The notes beneath the pieces are model-generated. The model was not told where the DNA came from and did not search any database. It saw only the letters and a program-made list of their open reading frames with translations. The translations under genes and the position numbers were made by a program. Below, piece after piece: positions 19,039 to 27,468 of a stretch of DNA of 64,000 bases (its first letter is position 1; every line of letters begins with the position of its first letter). Source of the DNA: Actinomadura flavalba DSM 45200 (lineage in GTDB: Bacteria > Actinomycetota > Actinomycetes > Streptosporangiales > Streptosporangiaceae); the NCBI RefSeq assembly GCF_000374305.1, contig NZ_KB894096.1:496001-560000 (forward strand), read 5' to 3'.

Positions 19039-20214
19039 GTGCGGAGCAGACGGGCGGGAACGGCGGTCGCGGGGGCGGGGATTCTGCTGCTGAGCGGTTG
19101 CACGGGCGGCGGTCCGGGAGGCGTCGGGGCGAAGGACGAACCGGCCGCTCCCCCGGCCATCACCCCCGCCAACGGCACGAAGAACGTCGAACCGGACAAG
19201 CCGGTGACCGTCCGGGTCCGGGACGGGAGGCTGACCGAGGTGACCGTCGCGGACCCGCAGGGCCGCAAGGCGGCCGGGAAGTTGAGCGGCGACGGGAAGT
19301 CCTGGACGACGACGTGGGGCGTGCGGCCGTCCGCCACCTACACGGTCACCGCCAAGGGCGAGGCCGACGGCAAGCCGGTCACCGCGACGTCGACGTTCAC
19401 GACGCTGAAGCCGGCGAAGAAGCTGGAGAGCGGCATGTCGCCGCTGGACGGCGAGAAGGTCGGCGTCGGCATGCCGGTGCAGCTCATGCTGTCGCAGCCG
19501 GTCGCGGGCAAGGAGGCGCGGGCGGCGGTCGAGCGGCGGCTGGAGGTGCGGATGTCCCGGCCGGTGCCGGGCGCCTGGCACTGGATCAACGACCGCGAGG
19601 TGAACTTCCGGCCGCAGGAGTACTGGCCGTCCGGGCAGAAGGTCCGCGTCACCGCGCACCTGGCCGGGGTGAAGGTCGCTAACGGCGTGTACGGGACGAA
19701 GGACCGCACGCTGGACTTCACGGTCGGGGACCGGCACGTCACCACGGTGGACGCCAAGAAGTTCCGCGCGACCGTCACCGACGGCGGGAAGACCGTCCGC
19801 ACGATCAAGGTCAGTCTCGGCAAGCCCGGCGACGACACCTACAGCGGGACGATGATCGCGCAGGAGAAGAACCCGGCGATGGTCATGGACTCGGCCACCA
19901 CCGGCAACCCGGGCGAGTACCGGACGCCGACCAAGTGGAACGTCCGGATGACCTACAGCGGCACGTTCTTCCACTCCGCGCCGTGGTCCACCGGCTCGCA
20001 GGGGCGCGCCAACGTCAGCCACGGCTGCCTCAACGCCTCCCCCGCCGACGCCAAGTGGTTCTACGACTTCACCCGGCGCGGCGACGTCATCCAGGTCAGC
20101 GGCACCACGCGGAAGCTGAAGTTCGGCAACGGGCCGACGCCGTGGGCCAAGTCGTGGCAGGACTGGCTGGCGGGCAGCGCGCTCGGGCAGCCGGTCACGC
20201 CCGGCGGGCTGTGA
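19039..20214 (+). CDS. L,D-transpeptidase lipoprotein with Ig-like domains and YkuD catalytic domain
   Basis: 391 residues. The N-terminal lipoprotein signal ends in LLLSGC with the modified Cys at about residue 21. Two beta-rich Ig-like segments follow (about 40-130 and 130-230), then a YkuD domain. The catalytic set is His312 (TFFHSAPW) and Cys330 in NVSHGCLNAS, the normal HxnSHGC motif. These enzymes make 3-3 crosslinks in peptidoglycan outside the cytoplasmic membrane; this architecture is that of mycobacterial LdtMt2-like proteins. GTG 19039 is preferred over GTG 19024 because the ribosome binding site GAGGAGGGG lies between them. It is separate from the pgl operon. Confidence 0.93.
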   Translation: MRSRRAGTAVAGAGILLLSGCTGGGPGGVGAKDEPAAPPAITPANGTKNVEPDKPVTVRVRDGRLTEVTVADPQGRKAAGKLSGDGKSWTTTWGVRPSATYTVTAKGEADGKPVTATSTFTTLKPAKKLESGMSPLDGEKVGVGMPVQLMLSQPVAGKEARAAVERRLEVRMSRPVPGAWHWINDREVNFRPQEYWPSGQKVRVTAHLAGVKVANGVYGTKDRTLDFTVGDRHVTTVDAKKFRATVTDGGKTVRTIKVSLGKPGDDTYSGTMIAQEKNPAMVMDSATTGNPGEYRTPTKWNVRMTYSGTFFHSAPWSTGSQGRANVSHGCLNASPADAKWFYDFTRRGDVIQVSGTTRKLKFGNGPTPWAKSWQDWLAGSALGQPVTPGGL

Positions 20215-20228
20215 GGCGCCCGCCCGGT

Positions 20229-20234
20229 TAGCCT
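20229..20234 (+). promoter_or_regulatory. -10 box TAGCCT of a leaderless histidine-kinase promoter
   Basis: TAGCCT is followed by exactly 6 nt and then the GTG at 20241; no ribosome binding site intervenes. Confidence 0.6.
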
Positions 20235-20240
20235 GGGCGG

Positions 20241-21392
20241 GTGAGACTGAGGCGTTCGGCGCGGGAGTGGCGGGACGACGCCGTCCTGTTCGCGGTCACC
20301 GCGGCGCTGGGCGGCGTGCTGCTGCTCGGTTCGCTGGAGGACTATCCGGAGAGCAAGCCCGCGGGCGTCGTCCGCGACATCGTCATCGGCTCGGTCGCGG
20401 CGGTGGCGCTGCTGGTGTTCCGGCGGACGCGTCCGCTGGCGGTCGCGCTGGCCGCGTCGGCGGCGGCGCTAATCTCCTCGACGGCGCTGGGCGTGATGGC
20501 GGTGGCCGCCTACAACCTGGCCGCCCGCCGGACGTGGCGCCCCCTGGCCGTGGTCGTGGCGCTCAACCTCGCCTACATCGCGGCGATCTTCGCGTTCGGC
20601 CCGGCGCAGAGCACCCGGGAGCGCTGGGAGGGCGTGCTCGTCCTCGGCATGGGCTACCTGATCATCGTGGGCTGCGGGCTGCTCGTGCGGTCCCGCCGCC
20701 AGCTCATCGCCTCCCTGGAGGAGCGGGCGCGGCAGGCCGAGGAGGGGCAGCGGCTGCGGGTGGAGGAGGCGCGGCTGCTGGAGCGCGAGCGGATCGCCCG
20801 GGAGATGCACGACGTCCTCGGCCACCGGATCTCGCTGCTGGCCGTGCACGCCGGGGCGCTGGAGTTCCGGCCGGACGCCCCCCCGGACCAGCGCGAGGCG
20901 GCCGGGATCGTCCGGCAGAACGCCTACGAGGCCATGGAGGACCTGCGGGAGATCGTCGGGCTGCTGCGCGAGGGCCCGGCGCAGGACGGCGAGCGCCCGC
21001 AGCCGGGCCTGGCCGACCTGCCCGAGCTGGTGCAGGAGTCGCGGGCGGCCGGGGCGCGGGTGACGTTCGACGACGCGGTGCCCGGCGACGCCGAGGTGCC
21101 GGCGCGGATCGGGCGGCACGCCTACCGGATCGTGCAGGAGGGGCTGACCAACGCGCGCAAGCACGCGCCCGGCGCGCACGTGAGCGTGCGCGTCGCGCGC
21201 TCGGCCGGGGCGCGGCTCGTCGTGGAGGTCGCCAATCCGCTGCCGCCGGGGCCGGTCACGCCGCCGCTGCCGGGCGCGGGCGCCGGGCTGGTCGGGCTGC
21301 GCGAGCGGGTGACGCTGCTGGACGGCTCGCTGGAGCACGGCGTGACCGGGGACGGCCGGTTCGTCCTGCACGCCGAATTGCCGGTAAATTGA
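20241..21392 (+). CDS. Two-component sensor histidine kinase (HisKA_3 / NarL-type)
   Basis: 383 residues. About five TM helices with very short extracytoplasmic loops occupy residues 1-145, then a coiled linker (SLEERARQAEEGQRLRVEEA) and the dimerisation/phosphoacceptor motif REMHDVLGHRISLL with His190. The ATPase domain contains IVQEGLTNARKHAPGA (N box) and GAGLVGLRERV (G box). The lack of a large sensor domain suggests sensing within the membrane, as in LiaS/DesK-like kinases. The cognate LuxR-type regulator lies at 22514, separated from it by a sulfotransferase gene. Leaderless start, see 20229. Confidence 0.92.
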   Translation: MRLRRSAREWRDDAVLFAVTAALGGVLLLGSLEDYPESKPAGVVRDIVIGSVAAVALLVFRRTRPLAVALAASAAALISSTALGVMAVAAYNLAARRTWRPLAVVVALNLAYIAAIFAFGPAQSTRERWEGVLVLGMGYLIIVGCGLLVRSRRQLIASLEERARQAEEGQRLRVEEARLLERERIAREMHDVLGHRISLLAVHAGALEFRPDAPPDQREAAGIVRQNAYEAMEDLREIVGLLREGPAQDGERPQPGLADLPELVQESRAAGARVTFDDAVPGDAEVPARIGRHAYRIVQEGLTNARKHAPGAHVSVRVARSAGARLVVEVANPLPPGPVTPPLPGAGAGLVGLRERVTLLDGSLEHGVTGDGRFVLHAELPVN

Positions 21393-21426
21393 CCGGATAA
21401 CTGGAGAATCTGCGGTTATCGGCGCC

Positions 21427-21446
21427 ATTTCTCAGTGATTTCTCAG
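21427..21446. repeat. Direct repeat ATTTCTCAG x2, 11-bp period
   Basis: ATTTCTCAG occurs at 21427-21435 and 21438-21446 in the 101-bp gap upstream of the sulfotransferase gene. One helical turn separates the copies, as in tandem sites for a response regulator. The surrounding sequence is unusually A+T-rich for this window. Confidence 0.4.
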
Positions 21447-21493
21447 GTTTCCCGCGCCGGAACCATCAGGTTCGGCGGTCATGCTGTGCAGCT

Positions 21494-22504
21494 ATGACGC
21501 TCCCGACCCACCGGCCGATCATCGTGCTCGGCTGCCCGCGTTCGGGCACGACGCTGCTCCAGCAGATGCTGCACTGCCACGCCCGCATCGCGCTCCCCAG
21601 CGAGACCCGGCTCGTCCAGCCCGCCTACCGGCACCGGCTCGGCTTCGGCGACCTCGCCGTCCCCGGCAACCGGCAGGCGTTCGCGTCCTGGCTGGTGGAG
21701 CGCAAGCGCGCCAAGTTCGAGGCGCTCGCCCCGCTGGAGACCGGTGACGCCGTCGCCGCGATCGCCGCCGCTCCCCCGACCGTCGGGTCCGCGCTGGCGG
21801 CCGTGTTCCGCGCCTACGCCCGCGCGCACGGCAAGGCCCGCTGGGGCGACAAGCGGCCCGGCTACTTCCGCCAGGTGCCGACGCTGCTGCGGCTGTTCCC
21901 CGACGCCCAGTTCGTCCACCTCATCCGCGACGGCCGCGACGCCGTCGCCTCACTGCGCTCCATGCCCTGGTACGAGGGCGACCTGTACACCGCCGCGCTG
22001 ACCTGGCGGGAGGCGATCGACACCGGCGAGCGGATGGCGCGGCGGCTCGGCCCGGGCACCTACCACCAGATGCGCTACGAGGAACTGACCGCCGAGCCCG
22101 AACGGGCGCTGCGCGCGCTGTGCGCCTTCCTCGGCGAGGAGTACGACCCGGCGATGACCGAGCCGCAGCACCACGCCCGCGCGACGATCCCGGCCGCCCG
22201 CCGCTGGCACCTGCGCACGCTGGAGGAGGTCAACACCCGCCACGTCGGCGCGTGGGCCGACCGGCTGGAGCCGTGGGAGGTCGGGCTGATCGAGCGGACC
22301 GCCGGAGACCGGCTCACCGCGCTCGGCTACGGCCTGTCGGACGCGCCGCGCCCGCCCGCGCAGGACCTGGCCCGGTTCCGCCAGGCCGAGGTGCGGCGCT
22401 GGCGCGTCCAGCGCGGCCAGGCCGTCATGGACCGCACCCGGCGGCTGCGCGAGCCGAACCCCGTCGCGTCCGAGCTGACCGGGCCCGCGCTCGAACCCGT
22501 CTAG
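21494..22504 (+). CDS. PAPS-dependent sulfotransferase family protein
   Basis: 336 residues. The N-terminal loop IIVLGCPRSGTTLLQQML matches the 5'-phosphosulfate-binding motif of sulfotransferases, and VHLIRDGRDAVASLRSMPW matches the 3'-phosphate-binding motif, so it probably transfers sulfate from PAPS to a hydroxyl or amine of an unknown acceptor. No signal peptide or TM segment is seen. The gene sits between a histidine kinase (101 bp upstream) and its presumed response regulator (9 bp downstream), all on one strand. That is unusual and suggests a functional link. Confidence 0.85.
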   Translation: MTLPTHRPIIVLGCPRSGTTLLQQMLHCHARIALPSETRLVQPAYRHRLGFGDLAVPGNRQAFASWLVERKRAKFEALAPLETGDAVAAIAAAPPTVGSALAAVFRAYARAHGKARWGDKRPGYFRQVPTLLRLFPDAQFVHLIRDGRDAVASLRSMPWYEGDLYTAALTWREAIDTGERMARRLGPGTYHQMRYEELTAEPERALRALCAFLGEEYDPAMTEPQHHARATIPAARRWHLRTLEEVNTRHVGAWADRLEPWEVGLIERTAGDRLTALGYGLSDAPRPPAQDLARFRQAEVRRWRVQRGQAVMDRTRRLREPNPVASELTGPALEPV

Positions 22505-22507
22505 GCT
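22502..22507 (+). promoter_or_regulatory. -10 box TAGGCT of a leaderless response-regulator promoter
   Basis: TAGGCT overlaps the TAG stop of the sulfotransferase gene and is followed by 6 nt and the ATG at 22514. The regulator can therefore be transcribed on its own. Confidence 0.6.
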
Positions 22508-22513
22508 GGCCGG

Positions 22514-23191
22514 ATGGAGCGACCCGTCCGCGTGCTGATCGTCGACGACGACGCGCTCGTGCGGCGCGGCCTGACGATGATGCTCGCCGGTGCCGACGAT
22601 GTGGAGGTCGTCGGGGACGTGGCCGACGGCGCCGAGGTGATGGGCGCGGTGAACGCGCTGTCCCCCGACGTCGTCCTGATGGACGTGCGGATGCCCCGCG
22701 TCGACGGCCTGGCCGCCACCGAGCGGCTGCGCGCCCGCACCGATCCGCCCGAGGTCGTCATCCTCACGACGTTCGACACCGACGACCACATCCTGCGCGC
22801 GATGCGGGCGGGCGCGAGCGGCTTCCTGCTCAAGCACACGCCCCCGCCGGAGATCGTCCGGGCCATCCGCCAGGTCGCGGCGGGCGAGCCGATGCTCTCC
22901 CCCACCGTCCTGCGCCGCATGATGGGCTACGTCGCCCGCACCGACACCGACCCGCGCCGCAGCCGGGCCCGCGCTCTGCTGGACCGGCTGAGCGAGGGCG
23001 AACGGGCCGTGGCCGCCCTGGTCGGGCAGGGCCGTACCAACAGTGAGATCGGTGCGGAACTCTCCCTCTCCGTCGCGACCGTCAAGGCGTACGTGTCGCG
23101 GCTGCTGACCAAGCTGGAGCTCAACAACCGCGTCCAGATCGCGCTGCTCGTCCACGACGCCGCCGAACGGCCCGAGCCCGGCCGCCCCTAG
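22514..23191 (+). CDS. LuxR/NarL-family response regulator
   Basis: 225 residues. Receiver domain 1-120 has the acidic pocket VDDDALVRRG, phosphoacceptor Asp57 in VLMDVRMPRVDG, and the conserved Lys in GFLLKHTPP. The C-terminal LuxR-type helix-turn-helix reads LSEGERAVAALVGQGRTNSE, then IGAELSLSVATVKAYVSRLL. It is presumably phosphorylated by the kinase at 20241 and probably controls the ABC exporter genes that follow (83 bp downstream); the target assignment is inference. Confidence 0.93.
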   Translation: MERPVRVLIVDDDALVRRGLTMMLAGADDVEVVGDVADGAEVMGAVNALSPDVVLMDVRMPRVDGLAATERLRARTDPPEVVILTTFDTDDHILRAMRAGASGFLLKHTPPPEIVRAIRQVAAGEPMLSPTVLRRMMGYVARTDTDPRRSRARALLDRLSEGERAVAALVGQGRTNSEIGAELSLSVATVKAYVSRLLTKLELNNRVQIALLVHDAAERPEPGRP

Positions 23192-23274
23192 TCGGCCCTC
23201 CGGTCGACCTTGGTCCACGCGGTGCCGACCTTCGGCCGCTGCCGGGGCACCGGCCGCGCGGCGAGGGTGGAGCC

Positions 23275-24177
23275 ATGATCGAAGTTCATGGGCTCGGCAA
23301 GCGGTACGGCGACGTCGCCGCCGTGCAGGACGTGTCGTTCCGGTGCGAACCGGGGACCGTCACCGGATTCCTCGGGCCGAACGGGGCCGGCAAGTCGACG
23401 ACTCTGCGGATGGTGTGCGGGCTGACGCCGCCGACCACCGGGACCACCGCCGTGTGCGGCGTCCCCTACCGGCGGATCGCCAATCCGGGGCGGCACGTCG
23501 GGGTGCTGCTGGACGCGAGTGCCATGCATCCGGGGCGGAGCGGGCGGGAGACGCTGGCGCTGACCGCCCGGGTGCTCGGGGTGGACACCGCCCGCGCCGA
23601 CGAGCTGCTGGGGCGGGTCGGGCTGCCCGCCAAGGCGGCGGGACGACGGGTGCGCGGCTACTCGCTGGGGATGCGGCAGCGGCTCGGCATCGCGCAGGCG
23701 CTCGTCGGTGACCCCGGCGTGCTCATCCTGGACGAGCCCGCCAACGGCCTCGACCCCGAGGGCATCTTCTGGATGCGCACGCTGCTGCGCGAGTTCGCCG
23801 ACCGGGGCGGCACGGTGCTGCTGTCCTCCCACCTGCTGCGCGAGGTCGAGGCCGTCGCCGACCGGATCGTCGTCATCGCCGGAGGCCGGATCGCCGCGCA
23901 GGGCGACGCGCGCGAACTGCTCGCCGGGACGGACGGCACCCGCGTCCGCGCCGCCGACCCGGCCGCCCTCGGCGCCGCCCTGGCCGCCGAGGGCATCACC
24001 GGCGCCCCGGACACCACCGGCGCCTTCACCGTCGCCGCCGACGCCGCCGCGGTCGGCCGCGCCGCCGCCGCGCACGGCGTCGCCCTGCTGGAACTCCGTC
24101 CCGCCGCCGACGGCGGCCTGGAAGCGCTGTTCCTGTCCCTGACCGCCCGCGACACCGCGCTGGAGACCGCATCATGA
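23275..24177 (+). CDS. ABC-2 type exporter, ATP-binding protein
   Basis: 300 residues. Walker A GPNGAGKST (from residue 34), signature YSLGMRQRLGIAQAL, Walker B VLILDEPANGLDPEG and switch His (LLSSHLL) are intact. The C-terminal 80 residues are an accessory domain typical of drug/lantibiotic exporter ATPases. Overlaps the permease by 4 bp (ATGA). A kinase-regulator pair next to an exporter is the usual arrangement for envelope-stress or antimicrobial-responsive efflux; the substrate is unknown. Confidence 0.92.
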   Translation: MIEVHGLGKRYGDVAAVQDVSFRCEPGTVTGFLGPNGAGKSTTLRMVCGLTPPTTGTTAVCGVPYRRIANPGRHVGVLLDASAMHPGRSGRETLALTARVLGVDTARADELLGRVGLPAKAAGRRVRGYSLGMRQRLGIAQALVGDPGVLILDEPANGLDPEGIFWMRTLLREFADRGGTVLLSSHLLREVEAVADRIVVIAGGRIAAQGDARELLAGTDGTRVRAADPAALGAALAAEGITGAPDTTGAFTVAADAAAVGRAAAAHGVALLELRPAADGGLEALFLSLTARDTALETAS

Positions 24178-24956
24178 GCACCCTGACCGCACCCCGGGCC
24201 GCGGTGACCGAGGCGCCCCCGGCGCCGGGCCTGGCACGGCTCACCGAGGTCGAGCTGCGCAAGATGACCGACACCCGGTCGGGCCGCTGGCTGCTGGCGC
24301 TCGTCGCCGTGACGGCCGTCGTCATGATGCCCGTGATGATCTTCGCGGCGCCGCCGGAGGAGCGGACGTTCGCGAACATGGTCAGCGCCGCGCAGCTCGG
24401 CGGGGCGCTGCTGCTGCCCGTCGTCGGCATCCTGTCGGTGACCTCGGAGTGGTCGCAGCGCACCGCGCTCACCACGTTCGCGCTCGTCCCGAACCGCCAC
24501 CGGGTGCTGGTCGCCAAGCTGCTCGCGGGGGCGCTGCTCGGCACCGCGTTCACGGTGGTCTCGCTGGGCGTCGCGGCCCTCGGCCGCGCCGTCGCGGGCC
24601 TGCTCGGCCGCACCGGCGGCGGCTGGACGATCCCGCCGCAGGTGCTGGCCGGGACGGTGTTCCTGGCGATCGTGGGCGTGGTGTCGGGCCTGGCGTTCGG
24701 CGCGCTGCTCACCAACGCGCCGCTGGCGATCACGCTGTCGTTCGTCCTGCCGGTCGTCCTGACGACGCTGACCGAGACGGTCCGCCGCCTCCGCGAACCC
24801 CTCGGCTGGATCGACGTCACCCGCGCCCTGGCCCCGCTGGAGACGACGGGCGTCACGGCGGGCGAGTGGGCGCGCGCGGCGACGTCGCTGGCGGTCTGGG
24901 TGGCGCTCCCCCTCGCGGCGGGCTTCTACCGGCTCGCCCGCCGCGAGATCACCTGA
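24174..24956 (+). CDS. ABC-2 type exporter, permease protein
   Basis: 260 residues with about six TM helices. The first helix (RWLLALVAVTAVVMMPVMI) follows a cytoplasmic segment with LTEVELRKMTDTRSGRW, the usual ABC-2 permease opening. The ATG overlaps the stop of the ATP-binding gene. The pair should form a 2+2 exporter in the cytoplasmic membrane. Confidence 0.87.
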   Translation: MSTLTAPRAAVTEAPPAPGLARLTEVELRKMTDTRSGRWLLALVAVTAVVMMPVMIFAAPPEERTFANMVSAAQLGGALLLPVVGILSVTSEWSQRTALTTFALVPNRHRVLVAKLLAGALLGTAFTVVSLGVAALGRAVAGLLGRTGGGWTIPPQVLAGTVFLAIVGVVSGLAFGALLTNAPLAITLSFVLPVVLTTLTETVRRLREPLGWIDVTRALAPLETTGVTAGEWARAATSLAVWVALPLAAGFYRLARREIT

Positions 24957-25033
24957 CACGATCCCGTCACGGAAGGACGGCGTTCCGGTGTTCGGGTGGC
25001 GGCGGGCCCCGGATCGCTTGGACAATGCCCGGC

Positions 25034-25615
25034 ATGCCCAGCAGTAGTGATCAGTACCAGACGCCGCGGCGAGTGCTCCGGCCCGGCACGACGGTCGAGG
25101 ACGTGGACGCCTTCGCGCAACTGCTGCGCTGGCCCGTGGCCGAGGTGACCGAACGCGACCGGGCGGCCGGCACCGACGGCCGGGTCACCTGGCGGGGCGA
25201 CGGCCCGGCCGCTCTGCACTACCTGGAAGACGCCATGTTCGGGATCGGGCACTACGTGGTGTCGGGCCCGCGCGCCGCCGCCGAGGACACCGCCGCGCAG
25301 GCCGCCGAGGCGCTGGACGCGTTCACCGTCAAGGAGCTGTGCGCCGCCGTGGACGAGGCGCCCGACGCGCGGGCGCGCGGGCAGGCCACCGTCTGGCTCG
25401 GCCTGGCGGCGGGCGGGGACGACGACGCCGACGCGCGGTCCCGGCTGGCGGTCGCCCTCACCGACCGCGAGGCGCTGGTCCGCTACGCGGCCCTGTTCGC
25501 CGTCGCGTACGCCGGTGCCGCCCCGTTCGCCGCGACGATCCGCAAGATGGCCGAGGGCGATCCCGAGCCCCGCGTCCGCGACCGCGCGGCCGAGCTGCTC
25601 CGTGACGCACGGTAA
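25034..25615 (+). CDS. HEAT-repeat-like hypothetical protein
   Basis: 193 residues, acidic and Ala-rich, with no signal peptide or TM helix. The C-terminal third looks like HEAT/armadillo helical repeats (EALVRYAALFAVAYAG followed by DPEPRVRDRAAELLRD). The N-terminal part contains no recognised motif. ATG 25034 is preceded by GACAAT (25021-25026) at leaderless-like spacing (7 nt); an in-frame ATG at 25025 is possible. No function is proposed beyond a scaffold-type helical protein. Confidence 0.7.
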   Translation: MPSSSDQYQTPRRVLRPGTTVEDVDAFAQLLRWPVAEVTERDRAAGTDGRVTWRGDGPAALHYLEDAMFGIGHYVVSGPRAAAEDTAAQAAEALDAFTVKELCAAVDEAPDARARGQATVWLGLAAGGDDDADARSRLAVALTDREALVRYAALFAVAYAGAAPFAATIRKMAEGDPEPRVRDRAAELLRDAR

Positions 25616-25690
25616 CGGCCCGGCGTGATTTCCGGTGCGGGCCGGGGTATACCGACCCGGACCGGACGATCACCGAAGGGACTTCTCGGC

Positions 25691-26128
25691 ATGGCGGAGC
25701 TGCGGTTCGACGACCTCCCGCTGGACCTCGCCTTCACCGACGTGCGCGGCGACGGCGCCCGCGTCCTCGCCCTGTTCGGCGACCCGCAGGACCCCTACAC
25801 CCGGCGTCTCGTCCGCGACGAGCTGACGCAGGTGGAGGACCTGACCGTGCACACGCTGCTGCTCCCGCTGGAGATCTATCCAGGCTCCGACGACCTGGCC
25901 CGGCGCATCTGGGCGGCGCCCGACCGCGCCGCCGCCTGGTACCGGTGGATGCTGGAGGAGATCCCGCCGGAGCAGGAGGCCGATCCGCACGCGCCGATCG
26001 CGCGGCTGCGGCTGGCCGCCGAGGAGCTGCGGGTGCTGTCCACGCCGACGCTCGTCTTCCCCGGCGGGGAGATGATGGCCGGTGCCACCCCGGCGCCGGA
26101 GATCGAGCGGCTGCTGTCGGGGCGCTGA
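25691..26128 (+). CDS. Thioredoxin-fold protein of DsbC type lacking all cysteines
   Basis: 145 residues, no signal peptide, not a single Cys. The pattern is that of the DsbC/DsbG catalytic domain: LALFGDPQDPYTRRL where the family has DxxCPYC (here Asp34-Pro-Tyr-Thr37), then a LLPLEIYPGSDDLARRIW helix-lead, and the cis-Pro segment STPTLVFPGG with Pro119. CPYC is replaced by DPYT and the IWCA cysteine by IWAA, so thiol-disulfide exchange is excluded. Fold-based binding or chaperone function in the cytoplasm is possible. Ribosome binding site GAAGGGA at 25675-25681; a -10 candidate TATACC lies at 25648-25653. Confidence 0.75.
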   Translation: MAELRFDDLPLDLAFTDVRGDGARVLALFGDPQDPYTRRLVRDELTQVEDLTVHTLLLPLEIYPGSDDLARRIWAAPDRAAAWYRWMLEEIPPEQEADPHAPIARLRLAAEELRVLSTPTLVFPGGEMMAGATPAPEIERLLSGR

Positions 26129-26132
26129 GGCG

Positions 26133-26651
26133 TCAGCGGCCCGGGACGGGCGTCCGCTCGGCCGCGTAGTGCGCGGTCCCGTCCGCGTCGCGCCGTTCGG
26201 CGCGCATCCCGATGCGTTCCGCCAGCGACCCCGACGCGGTGTTGCCCGCGTCCACCTCGGCGGTGACGCGGCGCAGCCCGACGACCTCCAGCGCGTAGCC
26301 GAGCACGGCGGCGGCCGCCTCCTCGGCCAGGCCCTGCCCCCAGAACCCCGGATCGAGGCTGTAGAGGATCTCGGGGTCGGGGCCGCCGTGGTCGCGCAGC
26401 CCGGCGACGCCGAGCAGCGGCGCGCCCGGCCCGGCGGCGGCGTCGCGCAGCGCCCACAGGCCGTATCCGGCGACGGCGAAGTCGTGCCGGCTCGACGCGA
26501 TGATCTCCGCGACGTGCGCGGCCGTGACCGGCGCGTCGTCGAACAGGTGGTGGCGGACCAGCGGCGCCGACCAGTGCGCGAGCAGCGCGGCGTGGTCGGC
26601 CGGGGTCACCGGGCGCAGCGACAGCCGGGGCGTGCGCAGCCGCTCACCCAT
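26133..26651 (-). CDS. GNAT N-acetyltransferase (RimJ/RimL type)
   Basis: 172 residues with the RimJ/L opening LRTPRLSLRPVTPADHAALLAHW, the strand EILYSLDPGFWGQGLAEEA that carries the acetyl-CoA pyrophosphate loop (GQGLA), and VTAEVDAGNTASGSLAERIG near the C-terminus. The substrate is unknown; relatives modify protein N-termini or small amines. Its ATG overlaps the end of the upstream carboxymuconolactone-decarboxylase-family gene by 8 bp, so the two form one transcript. Confidence 0.88.
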   Translation of the reverse strand: MGERLRTPRLSLRPVTPADHAALLAHWSAPLVRHHLFDDAPVTAAHVAEIIASSRHDFAVAGYGLWALRDAAAGPGAPLLGVAGLRDHGGPDPEILYSLDPGFWGQGLAEEAAAAVLGYALEVVGLRRVTAEVDAGNTASGSLAERIGMRAERRDADGTAHYAAERTPVPGR

Positions 26652-27321
26652 GCGGGCCGCCGTTCGGCGTCCCGGGCACGGCGTCCTCGTCCCAGCACGG
26701 CGCGGGCTCGCCCTCGGGCACGCCGACGCGGAACACCCGCATCTGGAGCGCCAGCGCGGCGTAGTGCCCGACGAGCGTGACCAGCTCGACCAGCGCGGCG
26801 CGGCCCAGCGTGGCGACGGCCTCGGTGTGCACGGCGTCGCCGAGGTCGCGGTCGGCGGCGAGCTGTTCGGCGGCCTCGTACACGACGCGTTCGCGGACGT
26901 CCGCGAGCATCGGCGCGCGGCCCGCCCGCAGCGCGGCCAGTTCCGCGTCGGTGAGCCCGGCGCGGCGGCCGACGCGCTCGTGCGCGTACCACTCGAAGTC
27001 CGAGCGCCAGTGCCGCGCGACGACGAGGATCGCGATCTCCCGTTCGCGGCGGGTGAACGCGGTGCGGAACCGCAGCGCGGCGCCGAGTTCCTGGAGCGGC
27101 ATGCCGATCTGCGGGCTGTAGAGCATCGCGTTGAAGGGCCCGTGCAGGCGGCCCTCGGCGTCGGTCAGCGGGAAGGCGGGGCTGCCGGCGGCGCGGGGGC
27201 CGCCGGTCACCGCGTCGTAGACCTCGCGCTGTTCGTCGCTGAGCAGGCCGGGCGGCAGGGCGGGGAGCCGCCCGGCGCGCCGGTGGTCGTTGCCGTGGTC
27301 ACCGCGCAGGGGGTCGATCAC
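26644..27321 (-). CDS. Carboxymuconolactone decarboxylase (AhpD-like) family protein
   Basis: 225 residues, all-helical CMD fold: FNAMLYSPQIGMPLQELGAALRF, then REREIAILVVARHWRSDFEWYAHERVG, the core CMD helix pair. The CxxC of peroxidase-active AhpD is absent (RHWRSDFEW occupies the spot), so an AhpD-type peroxidase role is unlikely; the family also includes decarboxylases and proteins of unknown activity. GTG 27321 is preceded at 7 nt by TAGCGT (27334-27329), a leaderless-type promoter. Confidence 0.85.
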   Translation of the reverse strand: MIDPLRGDHGNDHRRAGRLPALPPGLLSDEQREVYDAVTGGPRAAGSPAFPLTDAEGRLHGPFNAMLYSPQIGMPLQELGAALRFRTAFTRREREIAILVVARHWRSDFEWYAHERVGRRAGLTDAELAALRAGRAPMLADVRERVVYEAAEQLAADRDLGDAVHTEAVATLGRAALVELVTLVGHYAALALQMRVFRVGVPEGEPAPCWDEDAVPGTPNGGPHG

Positions 27322-27468
27322 CTACCGCACGCTAGGCGCTCTTCCCCGGTCGCTCAAGTCCCCTTCCGGTATCTGAAACCGTTGCCTCATGCCCGCGTAG
27401 CGGTGCCGTAACAGCGGTGCCGCACGGTGGGTGCGGTGGGAGTCCGCCGTCTCCGGAAGGAACGTTCC

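Noticed and set aside
21481-21747. Small ORF at the start of the sulfotransferase region
   Set aside because: Shifted reading of the sulfotransferase N-terminus; Pro/Arg-rich, no domain.
25634-25660. Possible riboswitch upstream of the DsbC-like gene
   Set aside because: The gap is only 75 bp and contains just a -10-like TATACC and a ribosome binding site.
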